64,000 nt of DNA from Amycolatopsis coloradensis (GCF_037997115.1 NZ_CP150484.1:4952755-5016754); one strand, 5' to 3'; shown: positions 34,592-42,953, counted from the stretch's first letter. Made by a program: numbers and translations. Notes: a model not told the origin generated them from the sequence alone.

Positions 34592-35730
34592 GCGACCTGC
34601 TCGCCGACATCGAGACGCTCGTGCGCTGCGAGTCGCCGTCGTCGGATCACGAAGCGGTGTCCCGCAGTGCCGAAGTGGTGGCCGGAGTCGGCCGGAGACT
34701 GCTCGGCGTGGATCCGGAGAAGATCGTCGTCGACGGCGTCACCCATCTCCGCTGGAGTTTCGGCGCCGGACCGCCTCGTGTCCTGCTGCTCGGTCACCAC
34801 GACACGGTATGGCCGCACGGTTCACTGGAGACCCATCCGTTCTCCGTGCGGGACGGAGTGTTGCGCGGACCCGGTTGCTTCGACATGAAGGCGGGGGTCG
34901 TGATGGCGTTGCACGCCGCCGCGACCGTGCCCGACCGCGACGGACTGTCCATTCTGGTCACCGGTGACGAGGAGATCGGCTCGCCGTCCTCTCGTGCGCT
35001 GATCGAGGAGACCGCGGCGGGGTGCGACGCCGCGTTCGTGCTGGAGGCTTCGGCCGACGGCGGTGCGCTGAAGTGCCGCCGCAAAGGCGTTTCCCATTAC
35101 CGGGTGGAGGTGACCGGCCGTGCCGCGCACGCCGGGCTCGAACCGGAAAAGGGGGTCAACGCGGCAATCGAGATCTCCCACCAGATCCTCGCGGTGGCCG
35201 CGCTCGCCGATCCCGGTGCCGGGACCAGCGTGACACCCACGGTCGTTTCGGCCGGTACGACGGTCAACACCGTTCCGGCCGCCGCGCTTGTGGCCGTGGA
35301 CGTCCGTGTCTGGAACGAGGCCGAACAACTCCGTGTCGACCGGGCCATCCGGGAACTCCGTCCGGTCCTGGACGGCGCCGAGGTCCGGGTGACCGGCGGG
35401 ATCAACCGGCCGCCGCTCGAAGAAGGCTCGTCGGCGGGACTGTTCGCCCTTGCCCGCGAACTGGCGGAGGAACTCGGCCTCGGAGAACTGAATTCCGCGT
35501 CGGTCGGTGGTGCCTCGGACGGCAACTACACCGCCGGGATGGGCGTTCCCACGCTCGACGGCCTGGGCGCCGTCGGCGGCGGGGCGCACGCCGATCACGA
35601 ACACGTCATCGTCGCGGAACTGCCGCGCCGTACCGCTTTGCTGACCGCGCTCGTGGAAACCGTACTCGCGAAGCGGGGTCCGTCCGGTGCGACGAATCCC
35701 GCGGGCGAATCTGGTACGGCACGACGGTGA
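34588..35730 (+). CDS. M20-family N-acyl-L-amino-acid hydrolase / carboxypeptidase
   Basis: 380 aa, ATG overlapping the upstream stop. Dizinc-site motifs are visible: LLLGHHDTVWP (H70, D72), GPGCFDMKAG (D99), VTGDEEIGS (E128/E129) and a late HADHEHV His. The dimerisation domain begins at about residue 165 (GVSHYRVEVTGRAAHAG). Closest in pattern to carboxypeptidase G2. Between an acylase-like gene and a racemase operon, it probably removes the N-succinyl (or other acyl) group from the L-amino acid made by the racemase. Confidence 0.9.
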   Translation: MSDLLADIETLVRCESPSSDHEAVSRSAEVVAGVGRRLLGVDPEKIVVDGVTHLRWSFGAGPPRVLLLGHHDTVWPHGSLETHPFSVRDGVLRGPGCFDMKAGVVMALHAAATVPDRDGLSILVTGDEEIGSPSSRALIEETAAGCDAAFVLEASADGGALKCRRKGVSHYRVEVTGRAAHAGLEPEKGVNAAIEISHQILAVAALADPGAGTSVTPTVVSAGTTVNTVPAAALVAVDVRVWNEAEQLRVDRAIRELRPVLDGAEVRVTGGINRPPLEEGSSAGLFALARELAEELGLGELNSASVGGASDGNYTAGMGVPTLDGLGAVGGGAHADHEHVIVAELPRRTALLTALVETVLAKRGPSGATNPAGESGTARR

Positions 35731-35761
35731 CTCGGCCGAGGTGCCGGGAAAGGATTGCCCC

Positions 35762-36646
35762 GTGACAAATCTTGCTGCGAACGCGGAAAGCCCGGCGTCG
35801 GTGGCGGTACGCGACGAGGCTGTCGCCGCCGCGCGGGCCTCGGCCGTGGCTTCGGGCGTCGAAATCCGCGAACTGACCGAAATCGCCGAGCTGGCCGCCG
35901 TGGTCGGCCTGTTCGAGTCGATCTGGCGGTCCGCGCCGGGCGGCAGGCCGGTGAGCACGGAATTGCTCCGCGCGATGTCCACGGCCGGGAACTACGTCGC
36001 GGGCGCGTTCGGGAACGGTGAACTGCTGGGCGCCTGTTTCGGATTCTTCGGAAGCCCCGGAAAGGCGAGCCTGCACAGCCATATCGCCGGTGTCGCCAAG
36101 GCGGGTGCGGGCCGCGGGATCGGGCACGCGCTCAAACTGCACCAGCGCGGATGGGCACTGCACCAGGACGTCTCGGTGATCACCTGGACGTTCGACCCGC
36201 TGGTGCGGCGCAACGCCTATTTCAACCTGGGGAAACTCGGCGCGCGCCCGATCGGTTACCTGCCCGACTTCTACGGTCCGATGGAGGACGACATCAACGG
36301 TTCGGGCGACACCGACCGGCTGATGGTCGGCTGGGATCTCCGGAGCCCGGAGGTCCGCGCCGCCGCCTTCGGCGAACCGGTCCTCATCGACGCGGAAGCG
36401 CTGGGCGCGGCGAGGGCGCTCTCGGTCGGTCCCGACGGCGGTCCGAGCATCGGATCCTCGGACACGCCGACCGTGCTCGTCGCGGTCCCGCCCGACATCG
36501 AACGGTTGCGCCGCACCGATCCCGGTCGCGGCAGCGCGTGGCGCGTCGCCCTGCGCGAAGTCCTCGGCGGACTGATGGCGGACAACGCCCACGTCGCCGG
36601 TTTCGATCGTGCCGGCTGGTACGTGATCTCCAAGGAGCAGTCGTGA
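35762..36646 (+). CDS. GNAT acyltransferase, probable D-amino-acid N-succinyltransferase
   Basis: 294 aa from a GTG at 35762 with AAGGA upstream. The acyl-CoA-binding segment GVAKAGAGRGIGHALKLHQ (about 116-134) and the core YVAGAFGNGELLGACFGFF identify a large GNAT protein (COG3375 type). Genes of this type adjoin N-succinylamino acid racemases; in Geobacillus such an enzyme succinylates D-amino acids. The racemase gene starts within its stop codon (GTGA). Donor succinyl-CoA and acceptor D-amino acid are inferred from the neighbours. Confidence 0.78.
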   Translation: MTNLAANAESPASVAVRDEAVAAARASAVASGVEIRELTEIAELAAVVGLFESIWRSAPGGRPVSTELLRAMSTAGNYVAGAFGNGELLGACFGFFGSPGKASLHSHIAGVAKAGAGRGIGHALKLHQRGWALHQDVSVITWTFDPLVRRNAYFNLGKLGARPIGYLPDFYGPMEDDINGSGDTDRLMVGWDLRSPEVRAAAFGEPVLIDAEALGAARALSVGPDGGPSIGSSDTPTVLVAVPPDIERLRRTDPGRGSAWRVALREVLGGLMADNAHVAGFDRAGWYVISKEQS

Positions 36647-37749
36647 AACTCAGCGGTGTGGAACTTCGCCGGGTCCGGATGCCGCTAGTGGCCCCGTTCC
36701 GGACGTCGTTCGGTACACAGTCCGAACGAGAACTGCTGCTCGTCCGCGCGGTGACCCCGGCGGGCGAGGGCTGGGGCGAATGCGTCGCGATGGAGGCGCC
36801 GCTCTACTCGTCGGAGTACAACGACGCCGCCGAGCACGTGCTGCGGAACCATCTGATCCCCGCCCTGCTGGCGGCCGAGGACGTGACCGCGCACAAGGTG
36901 ACGCCGTTGCTGGCGAAGTTCAAGGGGCAACGGATGGCGAAGGGCGCGCTGGAGATGGCGGTCCTCGACGCCGAACTCCGCGCGCACGACCGGTCCTTCG
37001 CGGCCGAGCTGGGGTCCACTCGCGACTCCGTGGCCTGCGGCGTCTCGGTCGGGATCATGGACTCGATCCCGCACCTGCTCGACGTCGTCGGTGGTTACCT
37101 CGACGAGGGCTACGTCCGGATCAAGCTGAAGATCGAACCCGGCTGGGACGTCGAGCCGGTCCGCCGAGTCCGTGAGCGCTTCGGTGACGACGTGCTGCTG
37201 CAGGTCGACGCGAACACCGCGTACACGCTGGACGACGCGCCCTTGCTGGCCCGGCTCGACCCGTTCGGCCTGCTGCTGATCGAGCAGCCGCTCGAAGAAG
37301 AGGACGTGCTCGGCCATGCCGAACTGGCGAAACGCATCCGGACGCCGATCTGCCTCGATGAGTCGATCGTCTCGGCCAAGGCCGCCGCGGACGCGATCAA
37401 GCTCGGCGCCTGCCAGATCGTCAACATCAAACCGGGCCGGGTCGGCGGTTACCTCGAAGCCCGCCGGGTGCACGACGTCTGCGCGGCGCACGGGGTCGCG
37501 GTGTGGTGCGGCGGGATGATCGAGACCGGGCTCGGCCGGGCGGCCAACGTCGCGCTGGCCTCGCTGCCCGGTTTCACGCTGCCGGGCGACACCTCGGCGT
37601 CCGGCCGGTTCTACCGCACCGACATCACCGAGCCGTTCGTGCTCAACGCCGGGCATCTGCCGGTGCCGGCCGGACCGGGTCTCGGCGTGACTCCGATTCC
37701 CGGGCTGCTGGACGAGGTGACCACGGAGAAAGCGTGGATCGGTTCGTAG
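36643..37749 (+). CDS. N-acylamino acid racemase / o-succinylbenzoate synthase (NAAAR)
   Basis: 368 aa, GTG overlapping the GNAT stop. Enolase-superfamily enzyme that interconverts N-acyl (best N-succinyl) D- and L-amino acids and also makes o-succinylbenzoate. All active-site residues of the characterised Amycolatopsis enzyme are at the same numbers: K163 in IKLKIEPG, metal ligands D189, E214 and D239, and K263 in NIKPGRVGG. The opening MKLSGVELRRV and ending TTEKAWIGS also match that enzyme as remembered. Menaquinone genes are absent nearby, so racemisation is the likelier role here. Confidence 0.95.
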   Translation: MKLSGVELRRVRMPLVAPFRTSFGTQSERELLLVRAVTPAGEGWGECVAMEAPLYSSEYNDAAEHVLRNHLIPALLAAEDVTAHKVTPLLAKFKGQRMAKGALEMAVLDAELRAHDRSFAAELGSTRDSVACGVSVGIMDSIPHLLDVVGGYLDEGYVRIKLKIEPGWDVEPVRRVRERFGDDVLLQVDANTAYTLDDAPLLARLDPFGLLLIEQPLEEEDVLGHAELAKRIRTPICLDESIVSAKAAADAIKLGACQIVNIKPGRVGGYLEARRVHDVCAAHGVAVWCGGMIETGLGRAANVALASLPGFTLPGDTSASGRFYRTDITEPFVLNAGHLPVPAGPGLGVTPIPGLLDEVTTEKAWIGS

Positions 37750-37760
37750 CGTTCTACGAA
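37743..37760 (+). terminator. stem-loop over the racemase stop codon
   Basis: TTCGTAG and CTACGAA form a perfect 7-bp stem with loop CGTT. The stop TAG lies in the left arm. Short, and without a U-tract, but placed as a terminator. Confidence 0.45.
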
Positions 37761-37784
37761 TTCCGGGGTTAGATTTGGTCGGAT

Positions 37785-37800
37785 CGAACCGGTCGGTTCG
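37785..37800. promoter_or_regulatory. palindrome upstream of the PucR gene
   Basis: CGAACCGGTCGGTTCG has perfect 7-bp arms around GT and lies 25 bp before the PucR-family start. Position and symmetry suggest an operator (autoregulation), but a terminator hairpin for the racemase operon is equally possible. Confidence 0.4.
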
Positions 37801-37825
37801 GCGACGCCGGGTTTAACTTCGGGGG

Positions 37826-39496
37826 GTGCTGACACCGGTGCCCAGCAAGCCGCATACGAGCTTGGGACGCGTCCTCGAAGACCTCGGGGACGTGCTCCTG
37901 GAGCCGGTCGCGGTCGGCCGGACCACCCGCAAGCAGCTCGGCGGGGTGGTCATCCACGATCCGCACGACGAATCCGACATCCCTGGCGGTGCCGTCGTGC
38001 TCGGCGTCGGGGTGCGGGACCAGGACGAGGTCGTCCGCCTCTTGCACGACGTGGGTGCGAGAGGCGCGGCGGCGCTCGTCGTCCGGTCTCCCGTCACCCC
38101 GGCGCCGGAACTCCGGCGAGCCGCGGAGTCTTCCGGGGTCGCCCTGCTGGGGCTCGCGCGAGGCGCGTCCTGGGCGCAGCTCGCCGCCATGCTCAGGACG
38201 TTGCTCGCCGAAGAGGACGTCGGCGAGGTCTCGCCGCAGACCCTCGGTGGAATGCCTTCGGGTGATCTGTTCGCGCTGGCCAACGCGATCGCCGCGCTCA
38301 TCGACGCGCCGGTGACCATCGAGGATCGCAACAACCGGATCCTCGCGTTCTCCGGACGCCAGGACGAAGCGGACCCGTCCCGGGTGGAAACGATCCTCGG
38401 CAGGCAGGTTCCGGAGCGGTTCGCCCGCGGCCTCGAACAGGACGGCGTCTTCGAGAAGCTGTACCGAGACCAGGCGCCCGTGTACGTCGATCCGCAGCGG
38501 TACGACGACAGTGCCATCGCGCTGCCTCGCGTGGCGCTCGCCGTCCGCGCCGGCGACGAGGTACTCGGATCGATCTGGGCCGCGGTCCGGGAACCGCTCA
38601 GCGGGGAGCGCACGCAGGCGTTGATCGACGCCGCCAAACTCGTCGCGTTGCACCTGCTCCGGTTACGCGCGGGCGCCGACGTCGAGCGGCGGCTGCGCGC
38701 GGATCTGGTGAGCACGGCACTCGAAGGAGGGTCCGGCGCACCGGAGGCCATCGCCCGGCTCGGGTTGCTCGGCCAGCCGTCGATCGTGCTCGCCATGGGA
38801 CTGCTCGGCACACCGGACCCCGAGGACGACCTCCGGCTGGTCGCGGACCGCCAGCGGGTGGCCGACGCGCTGGCCATGCACCTGAGCGCCGTCCAGCCTC
38901 GTTCGGCCGTCGCGCTGGTCGGCGACGTCGCGTACGGCATCCTCCCGATGCCCGGCGGCCAGGCCGACTGCCAGGAGCGTTCGGTTCGGGTCGCGTCGAC
39001 CTTCCTGGAGCGCACGGGACGCCGGGCGGCGGCCGCGATCGGCATCGGGCCGCTCGCGCTCGACGCGTCCGGTCTGCACGCCTCCCGCGACGGTGCTGAC
39101 CGGGCGTTGCGCGTGCTGCTCACCAACGGCGGCGCCAAACGCGTCGCGACCGCCGAAGACGTTCACGTCGACGCGCTCATGCTGGAGCTGGCCGACCTCG
39201 CCGCGGCCAGGGGAGACGTCGCGACGGGACCGGTCGCGCGGTTGCTGGCCTACGACGCTCAGCACCAATCACAACTGGTGCACACCCTTCGGTGCTGGCT
39301 CGACGCTTTCGGTGACATCGGAGCCGCGTCCGCGTCGGCCTACGTCCATCCGAACACCTTCCGCTACCGGCTGCGGCGCCTCGCCGAAGTCGGCGAGATC
39401 GACCTCGACGACGCGGGGGAGCGGTTCGCCGCGATGCTGCAATTGCGGCTGCTGCCCCGCGACGCGCGGACCGGGCCGCCCGGCACTGAAGACTGA
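37826..39496 (+). CDS. PucR-family transcriptional regulator
   Basis: 556 aa from a GTG. N-terminal PucR domain (about 20-130, with GGVVIHDPHDESD), a GAF-like middle (DAPVTIEDRNNRILAFSGRQ at about 165-184), a GGDEF-like CdaR domain and a C-terminal helix-turn-helix with AYVHPNTFRYRLRRLAE (about 515-531). PucR/CdaR regulators usually activate catabolic operons for purines, amino acids or organic acids when the substrate is present. It lies between the racemase operon and the MFS carrier and probably controls them. Confidence 0.93.
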   Translation: MLTPVPSKPHTSLGRVLEDLGDVLLEPVAVGRTTRKQLGGVVIHDPHDESDIPGGAVVLGVGVRDQDEVVRLLHDVGARGAAALVVRSPVTPAPELRRAAESSGVALLGLARGASWAQLAAMLRTLLAEEDVGEVSPQTLGGMPSGDLFALANAIAALIDAPVTIEDRNNRILAFSGRQDEADPSRVETILGRQVPERFARGLEQDGVFEKLYRDQAPVYVDPQRYDDSAIALPRVALAVRAGDEVLGSIWAAVREPLSGERTQALIDAAKLVALHLLRLRAGADVERRLRADLVSTALEGGSGAPEAIARLGLLGQPSIVLAMGLLGTPDPEDDLRLVADRQRVADALAMHLSAVQPRSAVALVGDVAYGILPMPGGQADCQERSVRVASTFLERTGRRAAAAIGIGPLALDASGLHASRDGADRALRVLLTNGGAKRVATAEDVHVDALMLELADLAAARGDVATGPVARLLAYDAQHQSQLVHTLRCWLDAFGDIGAASASAYVHPNTFRYRLRRLAEVGEIDLDDAGERFAAMLQLRLLPRDARTGPPGTED

Positions 39497-39508
39497 CCTT
39501 CGGTCTTC
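39488..39508 (+). terminator. stem-loop over the PucR stop codon
   Basis: GAAGACTGA and TCGGTCTTC pair at 8 of 9 positions around CCT, with the stop TGA in the left arm. Likely ends the pucR transcript. Confidence 0.5.
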
Positions 39509-39529
39509 CGGCCCGAAACGACGGCCGAT

Positions 39530-39549
39530 GTTCGTGTGATCGCACGAAC
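39530..39549. promoter_or_regulatory. 20-bp palindrome upstream of the MFS carrier
   Basis: GTTCGTGTGATCGCACGAAC is symmetric at 18 of 20 positions and lies 88 bp before the carrier start, beyond the pucR terminator. A good candidate for the PucR-family activator site or another regulator's operator. Confidence 0.5.
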
Positions 39550-39637
39550 TCCGCTCGGCCACCGCGTTTCAGAATGAGTGACCGGCGCCACGCTCGCGCC
39601 GTTCTCCCTTCTCTTCCGAAGATCCCGCGGAGGCGCC

Positions 39638-40906
39638 ATGACGGCAGTGGTCAATGAGGACACCTGGACAGCACGGCGGATCAACAGGACCGCGCTCATC
39701 ACGATGGTGGTGATGGTGTTCGCGTGGGCGGTCGACTACATCGACCGGTTCTCGATCGGGATGGCGTTGCCGATGATCGGCGCCGAATTCGAGCTCAGCA
39801 AGACCGAACAGGGCTGGCTCGTCACCGTGTTCGCGCTGGTGTACATGGTCTGCCAGATTCCGGCGGGCTTCCTCGCCGACCGGTACGGCTCGCGGGGGCC
39901 GATGCTGGTGACGCTGCTGCTCTGGTCGGCGTTCACCGCGATGACCGGGATGGCGGGCACCTTCGGCATGCTGCTCGTCGTCCGCGGTCTTTTCGGTGTG
40001 TGCCAAGGACTTTTTCCGGCGGCCTCGTTCAAGGCGATCGCCGAACGGACCACCCCCGGCAATCGCGCGACGGTGACCGGCGTGATGCTGTCCGCGGGCG
40101 GCATCGGCGCCGGCCTGGCGCCGCTGATCGTCGGCCCGCTGCTGATGGCGGTCGGCTGGCGGCACACGTTCTTCTGGATGGCTGGGATCGGCGCGCTCAT
40201 CGGTGTTGCCGTGTGGACGATCCTGCCCAAGGCACTGCCCGAAAGGCTGAGCAGCCTTCCGCGCGACGTGGTGAAAACCCCCGAGGTATCCCGGAAACAG
40301 GTGCTGAAGTCCCCGGTGATCTGGAAGTTCACCCTGCTGTTCTGCGTCACCAACATGCTCAACTACGGGATGATCACGTGGGTGCCCAGCTACCTGCTGG
40401 AGTCGAGGGGGCTGTCGCTGAGCCAGACCGGGATTCTGGCCGCGATCCCGATGCTGGTCAGCATCGGCACGACCATTCTCGGCGGCTGGCTGTTCGACCG
40501 GTACTTCCACGATCACGGCCGCTGGTACCTCGGTTCGATCGCGCTGGTGACCGTGGTGCTGCTGACGTTGATGGTGAACGCGGACAGCACGGCGGAGTTC
40601 ACGCTCTACGAGACGCTCGCCCTCGCTGTCTTCGGTATGGCGACGATGGCGGTCTTCGGCCTTCCGCTGCGGGTGCTCCCCACCGCGGTCACCGGGATCG
40701 GCATGGGAGTGATGAACTTCGGCGGCCAGGTGGCGGGTGCCGTCGCCCCGGTGGCGATGGGGTGGCTCGCCGACACCTTCTCCTACAGCGCCGCGTTCGG
40801 TTTCCTCATCGGCACCACCTTCCTCACCGCCGTGATGGCGTTCTGGGTGCCGCAGAACCCGGCGCAGTTCTCGTTCTCCCCGGCGAAAACCAGCACCGGC
40901 TCGTGA
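39638..40906 (+). CDS. MFS anion:cation symporter-type carrier
   Basis: 422 aa from the ATG at 39638, which has CGGAGGCG before it; an upstream GTG at 39578 lacks coding character. Twelve TM segments are expected. ACS-family features are VDYIDRFSIGMALPMIGAEF in TM1, FLADRYGSRGPM between TM2 and TM3, and GLFGVCQGLFPAASFKAIAE. These carriers import organic acids or acylated small molecules with protons. In this locus an N-acyl or D-amino acid derived anion is a sensible cargo (inference). Its final TCG-TGA lies in a 46-bp palindrome. Confidence 0.9.
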   Translation: MTAVVNEDTWTARRINRTALITMVVMVFAWAVDYIDRFSIGMALPMIGAEFELSKTEQGWLVTVFALVYMVCQIPAGFLADRYGSRGPMLVTLLLWSAFTAMTGMAGTFGMLLVVRGLFGVCQGLFPAASFKAIAERTTPGNRATVTGVMLSAGGIGAGLAPLIVGPLLMAVGWRHTFFWMAGIGALIGVAVWTILPKALPERLSSLPRDVVKTPEVSRKQVLKSPVIWKFTLLFCVTNMLNYGMITWVPSYLLESRGLSLSQTGILAAIPMLVSIGTTILGGWLFDRYFHDHGRWYLGSIALVTVVLLTLMVNADSTAEFTLYETLALAVFGMATMAVFGLPLRVLPTAVTGIGMGVMNFGGQVAGAVAPVAMGWLADTFSYSAAFGFLIGTTFLTAVMAFWVPQNPAQFSFSPAKTSTGS

Positions 40907-40945
40907 ATGGCAATGACGGTTCTAACCGTCCTTACCACTCACGAG
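40900..40945. repeat. 46-bp dispersed palindrome, copy at the MFS carrier end
   Basis: Left arm CTCGTGAATGGCAATGACGG plus TT, right arm the near-complement ending CACTCACGAG. It contains the MFS stop codon and lies between the carrier and the serine hydrolase on the same strand. It may attenuate transcription between them. Confidence 0.85.
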
Positions 40946-40966
40946 CCTCAAGCAGACAGGAGTCCC

Positions 40967-41881
40967 ATGCGCACAGCGTCCGAAGTCATCGAAACGATCA
41001 CCGAACGAGCGAAGGAGGCCGGCGTCCGGGTCCGGTTGCACGCGGCCGAAATCGACGGCACCCGGCGGATCGGCGTCGACGAGCACGCTCCTGTCGTCAC
41101 GGCGTCGGTCTTCAAGGTCCCGATCGCGCTGGAACTGGCGAAGCAGGGCGCCGAGGGCGGCCTCGACCTCGGCGAGCGGGTCAGCGTCCCACCTGGACAC
41201 CCGACGCCGAGCCCGTACGGCCTCGCCACCTTCCGGCACGAGATCGCGATGTCCTGGTACGACCTCGCGATCCTGATGATCGGGATCAGCGACAACGTCG
41301 CCACTGACCTGATCCTCGACCGCGTCGGGCAGGAATCGACGGAGAAAACCTTGTGTGGCCTCGGTTTCGAGCACACCACCGTGTCGCAGGACTGCGGGGA
41401 GGTGCTCGGCAGTATCGGCGAGGACCTCGGGATCTCCTACGAGGACGACGAAAGACTGCTGACCGAACTCCCGATGGAGCGCATCGCGTCGTTGCGCGCG
41501 CTCCAGCCGGAACACACTTGCGCCACGACAGCCGAAGAGATCACCCGGTTGCTCGGGATGATCTGGCGTGACGAGGCCGCGTCGCCGTCCGCGTGCGCGG
41601 ACGTCCGGCGCTGGATGGAACTCCAGGTGTGGCCGCACCGGCTCCGGTCCGGGTTCCCGGACGACGGGATCCGCGTCAGCGGCAAGACCGGGACTCTTCC
41701 GTCGGTGCGCAACGAGGTCGGCGTGGTCGAGTATCCCGATGGCGGCCGTTACGCGGTCGGAGTTTTCACCGACGCCGTCGACGCACGGTCACGCGTGCCG
41801 GAGCGTGACGCGTTCATCGGGTTCGCCGCGGCGCGGGCCGTGGAATGGCTCAGGCTTTGCGCCGAGCCAGGTGGCGAATGA
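40967..41881 (+). CDS. cytoplasmic class A beta-lactamase-fold serine hydrolase
   Basis: 304 aa from the ATG at 40967 (CAGGAG upstream). Active-site motifs of the fold are present: SVFK (S47, K50), SDN (108-110) and KTG (240-242). No signal peptide or lipobox is seen. The omega-loop ExxLN motif that holds the deacylating Glu166 of class A beta-lactamases is not recognisable after the SDN motif. It is therefore more likely an amidase or D-peptidase-type enzyme than a resistance enzyme. Context with D-amino-acid genes supports this, as inference. Confidence 0.82.
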   Translation: MRTASEVIETITERAKEAGVRVRLHAAEIDGTRRIGVDEHAPVVTASVFKVPIALELAKQGAEGGLDLGERVSVPPGHPTPSPYGLATFRHEIAMSWYDLAILMIGISDNVATDLILDRVGQESTEKTLCGLGFEHTTVSQDCGEVLGSIGEDLGISYEDDERLLTELPMERIASLRALQPEHTCATTAEEITRLLGMIWRDEAASPSACADVRRWMELQVWPHRLRSGFPDDGIRVSGKTGTLPSVRNEVGVVEYPDGGRYAVGVFTDAVDARSRVPERDAFIGFAAARAVEWLRLCAEPGGE

Positions 41882-42044
41882 TCAGCAGCACGATGCATAC
41901 GACCGCGACGGCGCCGGCGATCATGCGGAGGGTCCAGTCCAGCCCCGCGAACTGGCCGATCGCGTTGGTGGCCGCGCTGACGAGGAGGACGAGCCAGAGG
42001 GAAGCGGTGACCAGTGCGCCGCCGGACTTTTCGGTGTCGTTCAT
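41850..42044 (-). CDS. small two-TM membrane protein (64 aa)
   Basis: MNDTEKSGGALVTASLWLVL opens a 64-aa protein with two hydrophobic helices (about 12-30 and 38-58) and a basic RHLARRKA tail. No family is recognised. The 3' end overlaps the serine hydrolase by 32 bp in convergent orientation. Charge distribution suggests both ends are cytoplasmic. Confidence 0.7.
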   Translation of the reverse strand: MNDTEKSGGALVTASLWLVLLVSAATNAIGQFAGLDWTLRMIAGAVAVVCIVLLIIRHLARRKA

Positions 42045-42085
42045 GAAGAAGACGCTAGGGTTCGGCAGGGCGGGCGACCAGGGGA

Positions 42086-42565
42086 GTGGCCCCCGTCGCG
42101 AGGTGGTGCTGGCGCTACCTTCGCGACCGCACCGAGCGCAACGTCCTCATCGTCGTCGAAGATCTCGACGCGGTCATCGCCTTCTTCGTCGAACTCGGAA
42201 TGGAGCTGGAGGGCAAGGGACCACTCCATTGGCCGGGGGCTGAACGGGTCATCGGGCTCGAAGACGTCCGCCAGGACGTCGCCATGCTGCGGATCCCGGA
42301 CGGTCCCGGAGGGATCGAGCCGGCGAAGTTCCACCGGCCGAAGGCCATCGGCCCCGAACCCAAGGACGCGCCGGCGAACACGCTGGGCATCCGCCGTGTC
42401 AGGTTCGCGGTCGACGACATCGAAGACGTCATCGCCCGCTCGCGTGCCCACGGCGCGGAACTCGTGGGTGGGCTGGAGCGGTACGAGAACAGCTATCTGC
42501 TCTGCTACGTCCGCGGTCCCGAGGGCATCGTCGTCGGACTGGCGGAAGAGCTCGGAGGCTCGTGA
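42086..42565 (+). CDS. VOC-superfamily protein
   Basis: 159 aa from a GTG. The VOC pattern is NVLIVVEDLDAVIAFFVELGMELEG, then NTLGIRRVRFAVDDIEDVIARSRAHGAELVG and LCYVRGPEGIVVGLAEELG. Before NVLIVV the N-terminus (MAPVARWCWRYLRDRTER) is unlike the family and shows poor coding character, so the native start may have been changed or the real start may be internal. Its TCG-TGA stop lies in a palindrome half copy. Confidence 0.78.
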   Translation: MAPVARWCWRYLRDRTERNVLIVVEDLDAVIAFFVELGMELEGKGPLHWPGAERVIGLEDVRQDVAMLRIPDGPGGIEPAKFHRPKAIGPEPKDAPANTLGIRRVRFAVDDIEDVIARSRAHGAELVGGLERYENSYLLCYVRGPEGIVVGLAEELGGS

Positions 42566-42953
42566 GTGGTAAGGGCGGTTCTCTTTGAAAGGTCAGGCAT
42601 ACGTGGCGGGTCGGCCGCGGACTTATCGCCACGAGGATCCGGCTCGGGCATGAGTGTCCACAAGGGACGGAGAATCAGTTTCCGGCGCCTGATTCGAGCA
42701 CTTGCGCAGTTTCGCGTGGAGGTTGTGAGTGGCAATGGTCGTTCTAACCCTCTCTGCCACCCACGACTCATTGCGAAACCGGACATATGGGCATGAACTA
42801 GGCGTGCACTGCCGGGCTGTGACCTATGTGGACGCCGGAGGCTCGAGCCGGTCGAGGAACTTGCCGTGAAGTCAGCGAAAGGCCCGCGTGGCAGGCGTCC
42901 ACAACCCGCCACGTTTGCCTTACCGCTCAATGGCCGGCCCTACCACTCACGAG
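42559..42953. repeat. palindrome-rich block between convergent genes
   Basis: The outer ends are inverted half copies of the 46-bp palindrome (42559-42582 and 42931-42953), each supplying the stop codon of its gene. Inside them GGCATACGTGGCGGGT (near 42597) and its 15-of-16 complement (near 42904) extend the inverted repeat to about 55 bp. A third, degenerate full copy lies at 42722-42767. No gene was found in the remaining sequence. Confidence 0.75.

Noticed and set aside
36643-37749. menC of a menaquinone operon
   Set aside because: The protein can act as o-succinylbenzoate synthase, but none of the other men genes is present and the neighbours fit N-acylamino acid metabolism.
40967-41881. 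Antibiotic-resistance beta-lactamase
   Set aside because: No export signal and no recognisable ExxLN omega-loop motif, so a resistance role is not supported.
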